From Apodospora peruviana (taxonomy: Eukaryota > Ascomycota > Sordariomycetes > Sordariales > Lasiosphaeriaceae), in the NCBI GenBank assembly GCA_033439685.1, contig JAUEDM010000001.1, positions 992,001 to 1,056,000 of the forward strand: a DNA stretch of 64,000 nucleotides, written 5' to 3'. The notes beneath the pieces are model-generated. The model saw only the letters and a list, made by a program, of their open reading frames with translations. It searched no databases and was not told the DNA's origin. The number at the start of each line of letters is the position of its first letter. Position 1 is the first letter of the stretch. The position numbers were made by a program, and so were the translations under genes. This document shows, in pieces, positions 55,938 through 64,000 of this stretch.

Positions 55938-57930
55938 CTACAATTGGCCAAGGAGCTGCTGAAGCGACTCAATCCGATGATTAAGAGATCGGACGTCGGT
56001 ACCGTATTGGTAAAGGCGAGATAAGGTGAGCTGTACAGTTAGACAGATTATTGGCGTAGAGAGATGTTATTCGAGAGAGTCGTCGTCGTTTCGCAAAAAG
56101 TTGATGAAGAAAGAAAGTGGTTTCAGCTACCGTCGTCATTAAACTTTGGACCCGTTTCGGAAGTTTGGGCGCGGGCACAGGGCGAGACTGGCCACCGCGG
56201 ACAGTTTTCCTCGTATCAGCGGAAGGTACCCTGCAATAAACGTCTGTACAGCCCCCTACTGCTGGTTCGAAATCTCCAGTAATGTCTGTCTTTCCGTCTG
56301 CTGCATGTGATTTATTATTATGCTTCTTCAAGAAGGGTCGATCTGATCGAAGTCGAAATCGATTGGGGGTACAATAGAACAAGAAATAAAACTCCCTCTC
56401 CCAGTCAAGGTCAGATGGTATGGAAACAGCCTATATAATTCGACGAAATGCTGCCTGCCTGCCTGCTATATTTGCTTCGGCGTACTCGTGTACAACAGGT
56501 GTGCTCCTGTCCTCCTCTTTCCGCCTAAAAGCGCAACGAAGAAGAGGCGAAGCGAATTGCTTGGTTGTGCATGCATCCATGAACCACCTCAAGTCCCGTC
56601 CGTCATCCGCAGCGTTACACACCTCTCCCCACAGCGGATACCCCGCCCTGTCTAGGGGCTAGGGACTAGATCTTCAGTGGAGTTGCTCGCTGCCGCCTGC
56701 CGGCAAAAGAGATGCTTTCGCGCTGGTGTGAACGTGCCGTCAAAGTCCATCCGGGTTGGACGGGACTGTCCCACTTCTTAGTGTCTCTCCAACAAATTCC
56801 CATCTGGCTGGGGCTGCGGTGGAACACCGGCTGGGTCTCCTTTGGTGGAGGGACCGGGTCTTCGCTTACTTGATTCCGAAATGCCGGTACTAAATTCACC
56901 ATAAAGTGATCTATAGATTCGGACAGATGTCCATCTTGGTTCACCAAAAAAGTAAGAACGGAGTTGGCCATATCCGACTAGAACTAGAAGGCGAACCAAG
57001 GCACGGATTACATACTACGTATATGAGGTCCATAAGAGCGCCTCTAACAAGGCTAACTGTTGAGCCGCCGCTGTTAAAGATTGAAATATGGCACCAAAAA
57101 GTCAGGCAACGTTATGGCCCGGTGCTACCGAGGCGGCAGCTCTGCGGTTGCAGATAGCGTCGACACCTTGGGCTGTCTAACGTCTACGTTTCGCTCTAGT
57201 TTAGGATAGTCAGACCAAACAAGCCATGCACGTCACGATGTCAAAGACATAGGATCATAAATGGAAACCAGCGTTTGCATTTTCGCCCGTAGCGACAGTT
57301 GCTATACCGAAATTCTCTGTCAAAGTCAATTCACACGTGAGGCCCCCGTTTGAAGCCATTGAACGGCAATCTCGCGATAAAATAATGGCAGTATGCGGCA
57401 TCGGAGAGGGAAAAAAAAAAGTAGTTTGCGCCTACAGGCCCGTCCAAGCCTGAAACCAAGACCATCGAACCATTTAAAAAACCAGCAGACCGTCGACCTT
57501 CAACCAGCAACCTATTCCCCCCATGTACTGTGAGGAGAAATCAAATGACCCTTAATAGAAACGAGTAAAATCGGTAGTTATCGTGAGTGGAGTGGGCAGG
57601 CCAGCTAGAGCTGAACCCAGTGGTCGCAGGCGCTTTATTGTGTGAACGCCGGTAATTGGTACACTCGAAGTAAACAAATATAGCAATGGTGTCGTTCTAA
57701 GCGCACTCTGGCACCGTGGGGAGAAGCTTTCGCACAAAGTGTGGAAGGGCGTTCCGCGCGTGCACGGCGACATCTGGCCTGCCCTTCTTGAGATTCGGTT
57801 TCGGCATCTTGTTGTTGTTGTTCGAAGTGCCCGAAGCCGCCTGCGCCTTGCAGGAGGGGGAGGTCGGAGAAGACGGGCCTCCAGACGGTCGTTTTCGACT
57901 CTGAAAGCTGTCCGTAGGCCCGTCTAGCTG
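55938..57930. other. 2-kb intergenic region
   Basis: This tandem spacer contains the promoter of the STIMATE-like gene and the 3' UTR of SF3B6. It has an A-run at 57411-57420. Open frames are short and unsupported; I see no RNA gene. Confidence 0.6.
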
Positions 57931-58604
57931 TCAATCTATACCGTGCTGCTTCTTGATGCGTTCTAAGTTCTCCTTGCGGGCCTCGAGATCCTCTTTTGAC
58001 TTGACCATCTTGTCTGGCTGGTGGTAGAGCACTGCTGACTGTCAGTTGGGGTCAATCTGAGGGGAGGAGTCAAGCGACATACCGACAAGGTAACGGTTCT
58101 GGAAGTTGTAGCCGTTCAGCTTGTCGCACGCCTGCTTGGCATCCATTACGTCCTCATAGACGACGAAGGCGGTACCCTTGGTGGTACTCGCGATACCTTG
58201 TCGAACTTGGCTAGATTGAAGGTCAGTGGGTGCGTCAACCACGAGGAGGACTACAGGGAATATACATACCGGATAGGGCCGTACTTGCCGAAGAGGTCGA
58301 AGAGCTCCTCTGGGGTAACGTTGTAGCTGTTGATGTGTCAGTCGAGATGGCTTGGAAGGGCAGGACGATGGCAAGCTGCTCACCTTAGATTCTTTACGAA
58401 CAAAGCTCTGTTCACGTCGCGCTGGTTAGCCATCACATTGGTCGCGATATGGGGGAGCGGCAAGGGCGAGAATAGATGGCCGTGCCTCTGACGGCCGGCA
58501 CCGGGCAGGGAAGGGACCAAACAGTTGTGGGGACAAAGGGACGATATGACGGGTTTCCCAACGTACCGATTCACTTCCGGGCCAAGTTTGTTGGCGCGAC
58601 TCAT
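57931..58604 (-). CDS. splicing factor 3b subunit 6 (p14)
   Basis: SF3B6/p14 is a small RRM protein of the U2 snRNP that contacts SF3B1 and lies near the branch adenosine. Five minus-strand exons (58604-58567, 58407-58384, 58326-58270, 58210-58083, 58031-57931) give 115 residues. The second exon is only 24 nt. Spliced, the protein reads MSRANKLGPEVNRALFVKNL, SYNVTPEELFDLFGKYGPI, RQVRQGIASTTKGTAFVVYE and on to KSKEDLEARKENLERIKKQH. RNP2 is ALFVKNLS and RNP1 is KGTAFVVYE; the aromatic residue Tyr of NGYNFQNRYLV and the C-terminal helix that packs on SF3B1 are present. Length and sequence match the family throughout, which is strong support for every join. Confidence 0.94.
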
Positions 58605-60053
58605 ATCTCGATGCCGATATTGTAGAAGTCTCGACGCTTTCTCGATGAGGTATTCGTCAATCAATCGCGCGGGCGCGGGTTCGCTTTCCGATATTCGAGG
58701 GTGGGTGTTTGAGGCTCAGGCTCAAGCGAGACGACGGGTTGAGGCGGGAGTTAGATAATTGAGGAGAAAGTTCGCAGTGCCTGCTCGCTCTGGCTGGAAG
58801 TGGCCGGGTGCAGTTGTGGGGTCTGTTAGTGTTGCTCTTTCAGCTTAGTCGCACCACGTGATGGCCCCCCGCCTCCACCACTGAAAGTATCACACCGGCA
58901 CGCCTTGCCTTGCACCACAGGAGGCACAAACAAAGTCCACAGAGAGGTTGATGACTGCCACAAAGCCAATTCAGTTGAGCATTTGACATCTCGTTGTCTC
59001 CGTGTTCGGGGACTTGTCGCGTTACTCATCAGCACACTACCTTTTCTTCTACAGACTATGTCCACAAAAATAACATGAGACCTCTACTTCTGTTGCTCAA
59101 CAACACCTTTGCCCTTCATGGCTCCTGACGGATGCGCTGGCACTCGCATATTCAAGGCATCCAGACTAGTGTCGCGTGTCCACCTCTTGCAGAAAAGGTG
59201 AGTGCCGTTTTGGTTGACGACACTGACATAGAACCAACATGTCGGACGTTGAATAGTTAAATTGAACATCTGCGTTAATCTACGGCTTTTTCCTCCATTT
59301 CGTTTCCGCTTTCTGTTGTCTTTCGGTGATGTCGGTTATTGAACGCCCAACGATCTTGTGGTATCGGCGTGCAAGTGATGCCTCTTTTTGGTGTGGTACC
59401 TTGATGTCCTCTTTGCACCTTTTGATTCGTCGCGCTCGCGTTGCGCTCGCGTTCGCTGGAAGCCCCTAGATTCGCTGCCCTGAAATATGTTTCAGTGCTG
59501 TGCGCGCGCCCAATATCACAGCTGGAGCCCCCTGTGAATGCGTGTGCCAGTTCACCGCCAACCCCTCAGCACGCTCTTTACAGTTCAGGACTGGAAAGTA
59601 TGTTAGCTCGGGACTTCGCCCCACAGTACAACAGTTCACCCTTGTTTTCTTCAGCTTTCTCCTTGCACTCGAGGTAACGCTAGACACTTGCCGGTGTTTT
59701 TCTTTTAAGTATTTGATTCCCTCAAACCCATTCGCTTTCTCAACCCTGTTCTCATCCACTGGAAGTACCGCGCCAACATACTTTCCATGGGGACATTGTA
59801 CGCGAATGCACGGAAGCACAGGGCAACACACTCCAGTGGATTCCTGCAACGACGGGACCACCCGGTACCTTTGATCTCGAGGGTGGACGACGCACCTCCT
59901 CCGCTTTTGCACCTCGTTCGCTCTCAACTCCCCCCCCCTCTATATTAGCATAACAACCTAGGCTGCTCGCTCGATGACGGCGTCGTGTCTTCGATCGCGC
60001 AGTGGTCCACCCCATCTCGCCCTTCTGTATCCCACTCTGCGCGTTCTGGAGCT
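58605..60053. promoter_or_regulatory. divergent intergenic region SF3B6 / Cys-rich gene
   Basis: This 1.45-kb interval has two divergent promoters. Its right end (59.4-60.05 kb) is probably leader of the Cys-rich gene and contains an upstream ATG frame that overlaps the main start. No other gene is supported. Confidence 0.55.
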
Positions 60054-60066
60054 ATGCCGTCGGTAA
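59974..60066 (+). other. overlapping upstream ORF (31 codons incl. stop)
   Basis: An ATG 80 nt upstream of the assigned start opens a 30-codon frame that ends 12 nt past that start in a different frame. If it lies in the mature leader it should reduce initiation at the main ATG. Alternatively it signals that the true first exon or start is elsewhere. Confidence 0.45.
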
Positions 60067-60905
60067 CCCAAGAAACGCCAGCTATGCCATCGAGTAAAAA
60101 GCGGAGGCGAGACGATATTGACAGCAACGATAACAACGGCGACAGCATCCAGATCCCACTGTACGCGACCTCCGCCCCGGAACCTACAGTTATTGATGCT
60201 CATATCTCATCTTACAGTTCTCATTCGTCCTTGCACAATCACAGCCATATTTCGCAGAGCTTGGACAATGGAGCACCGCTTCACCATGGCGTCACTGACG
60301 TGCGAAAGATGATGCCACTCCCAGCGATCAAGAGGCAACGCAGATCAATATCCAACTCGCCAACGTCAGCAACCCAGAGACAGATAAGAGCGCCAAGTTT
60401 ACCAGCGCCGGAAACGAGCTTTGACGACCGGCCAACACCCCAACGCACTGCCAGTTTAGCGCCAGCTTCGCTCATGAGCCGCTGTCACATTTGCAGCCGA
60501 AAGCCTACCAAGAAGTCGGACCTCGATTCTTTCGCTGACTGCCAGGGCTGTGGTAACAGGACATGTTTTATCTGCATACGGGAGTGCTTAGACTGGCGGC
60601 CAGAGCTGGGCCACGAGATGACGGGCTGTGATAGGGAAAAGCTGGAACTGGCACCTAGTTCGACGGTGAATCAATTATTTTCCATGTTGGACGCGGACGC
60701 AGACGCAAATGCCATACAGGAGAAAATATCTTTCCAGCTCCAGGCGGCGGAACGGGGCTATATATCGGAAAATTCTCACGAACCACACGACTCAGAAGGC
60801 TGGGCGGCAAAGGGTGAACACCGGCAAGTGATTTGCAGCAAATGCTGTGTCGAAACAGGGGCCGGTGGAGATGTCATGTGTCTGGGATGTTCTCGATTTT
60901 CTTAG
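60054..60905 (+). CDS. Cys-rich zinc-binding protein, hypothetical
   Basis: A single exon of 283 residues from the first in-frame ATG (MPSVTQETPAMPSSKKRRRDD). Residues 1-140 are polar and low complexity with two basic clusters (KKRRR; IKRQRRS), possible nuclear signals. The cysteine module (about 145-200) reads RCHICSRKPTKK, DCQGCGNRTCFICIRECLDW and GCDREK, with further pairs at the C-terminus, ICSKCCVE and MCLGCSRF. The pattern suggests a cross-braced RING/PHD-like or split zinc fold, but spacing does not match a named class that I can state with confidence. The frame is open upstream of the ATG without another ATG, and an out-of-frame uORF overlaps the start, so the 5' end may be incomplete. 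Confidence 0.7.
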   Translation: MPSVTQETPAMPSSKKRRRDDIDSNDNNGDSIQIPLYATSAPEPTVIDAHISSYSSHSSLHNHSHISQSLDNGAPLHHGVTDVRKMMPLPAIKRQRRSISNSPTSATQRQIRAPSLPAPETSFDDRPTPQRTASLAPASLMSRCHICSRKPTKKSDLDSFADCQGCGNRTCFICIRECLDWRPELGHEMTGCDREKLELAPSSTVNQLFSMLDADADANAIQEKISFQLQAAERGYISENSHEPHDSEGWAAKGEHRQVICSKCCVETGAGGDVMCLGCSRFS

Positions 60906-62653
60906 AGGGCTGAGAGAGTAACATTGTTACGACCAGAAAAAGGCTCCTAAGTCCTAAACCCCTCCGACAGGCCCACAGCTTCTCTGCCAGGACATGAGAC
61001 GTGCCACTTGATGGATCGAAAACGTCAGCGGAGGGTTCAGTACGCAAAAAGAGAGTATGAGGTCAACGGCGACATTCGGATTGCGTCGACCCGACAACCA
61101 GTCTTCGAAGTTTCTGTTCCAGTACTACGCAAAGGCAAGTCCCAGAAGGAATCCTCGACACTCTGGAACCCAAGATTCTTCTTATTTATTTTGGAAAAAG
61201 TGTTGTTGACTATAAATGTCAACAACAAAACCTTCCACGTGGGTCACGAACGAGTAACCCATGGTCATTCAGCGTTGCTATCATCCGCCAACACGCAGCC
61301 ATCACCATCCACACGCAAAGGCATACGGATAGCGGTATTACCGCGGGTTGATATTTGGAACAGGTGGTAAGGCGAACCGGGGTTGGTATCAAGGTCGGGG
61401 GAGTTTAATCAGATCATACACTAGCGTCCTCTGTTTCCTGCTTTTTGGTTTCTTCTTGGTTTATTGGCATAATTTTTTTTTCAAAATCTCTCTTCTGTTC
61501 CTCAATATGAGCTGGTTTGAGGTGCGGATATTTTGGCTTTCTGGGGCTGCTAGCAGTTGTACCTAGGCATGGAATTATTGGCAACAACTGCAAATGGAAC
61601 AGCAGTTTTACGGTGTTTGAAACATCCCTCAGTCGAAAGGAATTGAGCAAAGCATAAGTAAGGTATACGTACCTGACTAAGGTAGGGAACGGGCAGCATG
61701 TAACGGGATGGATGGGATGGAATTTTGGAGATGGTCTTTTGCTTCTTCTTCTTTTGTTTCCTGTCAGAGATGACAAGCAAATAGCGTTATATATGGTTCT
61801 TTCAGCCTGGCAAGGTATGTAGGTAACTAAAGCCACGTCTTCTGCGTCAGGCGGACGGAAAGCATGGCTGTGTATATAGCGATACCCCCCTACACCCGTT
61901 TCTTGAAGTCTTGATGGTGTTTTCAACCCGTCCATCAGTTGAATATATACCAGCTGTCTCTCTCACTGTTTTCTTGCTCCATCATCAGCCATGGCTTGGT
62001 CGCTAAGGACAGCTCCTCACGTAGTCCGCTATTCGTCGCCTATCTTCCCTGGGTATTTTGACTGTTTGGCTAGTATTAGTACGATACGTATGTAAAATAG
62101 GTATGCAGGTAGGATTTCACGCGTAAAAGTACTGAGAAGAGCCTATCGTCATCTAGTGCAAGGGGCTTGGATATCTACCGGCCCGGCTACGGATGGGTAG
62201 GTAGTATACCTAACCACGTGGCCAGACTGAATTATGTCGAGATAGGGGTTAACACAAGACGAAAATCGGCCCATTCATTATGAACTCGGTACCAATGAGC
62301 CTGCTTCTTCGGGGGAGAACCGGTATTTCCTTATGGGGCCGGCAAAAGATCGGTACATGGAGAAGCCTTGCATCGTGGTATATTGATATTGTACCAGCTC
62401 TAGTATCACAATTGCCTACGCCAGAACCTATCACAAACCGTACAAGACCAAGTAAGCCAAGAGGATCTGAGTTAATCTTTCGCTGTAATAATCGCTTTCT
62501 CTCCTCTTACCAGTGTCTCTGTGTCTCTCGCTGATAATCTCCATAAAGAAGACTACGGGTGCATCCATGCTGCCAGCGGAAACTAGAGACAAAATATCTA
62601 TTATACATGGTACATAATGCAAACCACCAACTTGCCACCATTCCCTTCCATGT
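60906..62653. other. convergent intergenic spacer
   Basis: This 1.75-kb spacer lies between the stops of the Cys-rich gene and RPT1. A 120-codon open frame at 61008-61370 starts with a basic MMDRKRQRRVQYAKREYEV run but then becomes unremarkable; it is not called. No RNA gene is visible. Confidence 0.6.
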
Positions 62654-63937
62654 CTAGTTGTACTGTGCGTACGCCGCAGTGGAGTTGAACTTGAGATTGC
62701 CCTTGATGACCTTGTCAACCGCGCTGAGGAAGTCCTTCTCAGACGCCACCTTCCTCCTCGCGCGGATGGCGAACATGCCGGCCTCGGTGCACACGCTGCG
62801 CAGCTCAGCGCCCGTGGCGTTGGGGCACAACCGCGATATCAGCTCCCATCGGATATCGCGCTCGACGGACATGCTCTTGGCGTGGATGCGGAGGATGTTG
62901 GCGCGGCCCTCGAGATCGGGGAGTGAAAACTCGATCTTGCGGTCGATTCTTCCGGGACGCATCAGGGCCGGGTCCAAGGTGGAAGGTCTGTTGGTGGCGA
63001 ACATGACCTTGATGTTTCCACGGGCGTCGAAGCCATCCAGCTGGGTGATGAGCTCTAGCATGGTTCTCTGGACTTCGTTGTCGCCGCCTGCGCCGTCATC
63101 GAAGCGAGCACCGCCGATAGCGTCGATCTCATCGAAGAAGATAATGCAGGCTTTCTTTGTTCTCGCCATTTCGAATAGTTCGCGGACCATTCTGGCGCCC
63201 TCTCCGACGTACTTCTGAACCAGTTCGGAGCCGATGACACGAATAAATGTGGCGTCTGTGCGGTTAGCCACCGCACGCGCACAGAGCGTCTTGCCGGTGC
63301 CGGGCGGGCCGTAGAGAAGAGCACCCTTAGGCGGATCGATTCCGAGAGTGACGAAGCGCTCCGGGGAGAGCAGCGGCATCTCGACGACCTCGCGCAGCTT
63401 CTCGACCTGCTCCTTGCAGCCGCCAACGTCGCCATATGTGACATCGGGCTTCTCCTCTACCGTCATCATAGTGACGCTCGCATCGATTTTGGGCGGGAGC
63501 GGAAGGAGAATCTGGTACTTGTTCCTATCAACGCCAACACGCATTCCCTCCTCGATATCCGTTGGGCTGACGCGTTCGCCGAGCTGGACGACAAACTTGG
63601 CAATTTGCTTCACGTTGATGACATACTTGCTCTTGGACTCGTCCTTCTCGTCGGGAATAATTTTCGTGCACCGCGCTACCTGGAGCGGTTGTTCTTCGGA
63701 CATTCGTTGACGGTCGGCGGCGATATCCCAGAGATGAGGCGGCGCGAGGCCAGTGTCTGATTCCTGTCGACAAACAAGGTGGGTTAGCGAGTCGCCTTCC
63801 TCCTGTGGCATGCTTCCAAAATACCTTGACTCCAATCTTCTCGTCCACGCTTTGCTGCTTCTCCTTTATTTGCTGTTCGAGCTTCTTGATTGCAGCACCG
63901 TAGGGCGCGGCGCCGTATGTCTTGAGAACCTGGATGT
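62654..63937 (-). CDS. RPT1: 26S proteasome regulatory ATPase Rpt1 (S7), 5' partial
   Basis: Rpt1 is one of six AAA+ ATPases of the 19S base that unfold substrates for the 20S core. Visible minus-strand exons are 63937-63825 and 63763-62654 (407 residues); an acceptor at 63938 shows that at least one upstream exon lies beyond the window. The first visible part is IQVLKTYGAAPYGAAIKKLE, the coiled-coil region; the join gives KIGVK/ESDTGLAPPHLWD. Then the OB domain, Walker A GPPGTGKT, Walker B IIFFDEIDAIGG, the ATNRPSTLDPALMRPGR second region of homology with arginine fingers, and the C-terminal helical domain ending TAAYAQYN, characteristic of Rpt1. All catalytic residues are present. Confidence 0.96.
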
Positions 63938-64000
63938 CTCTTCAAGATGTTAGCTATGCCGCGACCGGGTAGCGCTTGCGGGAGCAGGGTGGCCTACTCA

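Overview
The window is an ordinary gene-bearing stretch of a filamentous ascomycete chromosome, most likely Sordariomycetes and probably Sordariales. This is inferred from short introns (about 50-140 nt, GTAAGT/GTATGT-type donors, CTAAC/CTGAC branch sites), unlinked single-copy housekeeping genes with 0.5-2 kb of CT-rich, gene-free spacer, and proteins whose closest named relatives are fungal (Nsp1, Inh1, Prp28, Ort1/ARG-13, a CHK2 kinase of PRD-4 type). I see no transposon, CRISPR array, rRNA or convincing tRNA, and no secondary-metabolite cluster. The window cuts two genes: an ArfGAP at the left edge and RPT1 at the right edge.

Left third (1-21 kb), in order: BAR-PH-ArfGAP protein (+), eIF2 gamma (+), a Laa2-like AP-1/clathrin accessory protein (-), nucleoporin Nsp1 (+), the mitochondrial F1Fo ATPase inhibitor (-), a 14-3-3 protein with a long leader intron (+), diphthamide co-chaperone Dph4 (-), mitoribosomal protein mL59 (-) and, divergent from it across a 352-bp promoter carrying a telomere-like box, the spliceosomal helicase Prp28 (+).

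Middle (21-43 kb): a mitochondrial ornithine-carrier-type protein (+), a candidate two-exon Cys-rich hypothetical gene near 25-26 kb, then about 7.3 kb with no gene I can support. This is followed by a four-TM MARVEL-like membrane protein (+), a small mitochondrial membrane protein (+), uridylate kinase Ura6 (+), a proline-rich coiled-coil protein (+) and eIF3m (-).

Right third (43-64 kb): CHK2-type checkpoint kinase with an SQ/TQ cluster (+), TspO-family membrane protein (-), Ars2/SERRATE (+), a STIMATE/YPL162C-type vacuolar membrane protein (-), SF3b subunit p14/SF3B6 with a 24-nt micro-exon (-), a Cys-rich zinc-binding protein with an overlapping uORF (+), and the proteasome ATPase Rpt1 (-).

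Functionally the genes are unrelated housekeeping: translation initiation and elongation (eIF2 gamma, eIF3m, Dph4), splicing and RNA processing (Prp28, SF3B6, Ars2), mitochondria (Inh1, mL59, ornithine carrier), traffic (ArfGAP, Laa2-like), nuclear pore, proteolysis and checkpoint signalling. I found no undescribed multi-gene system. The most useful leads are gene-structure points (hidden exon, micro-exon, leader intron, uORF, alternative starts) and the telobox promoter. All exon joins were placed by hand from splice consensus and family continuity, without any alignment or RNA data.
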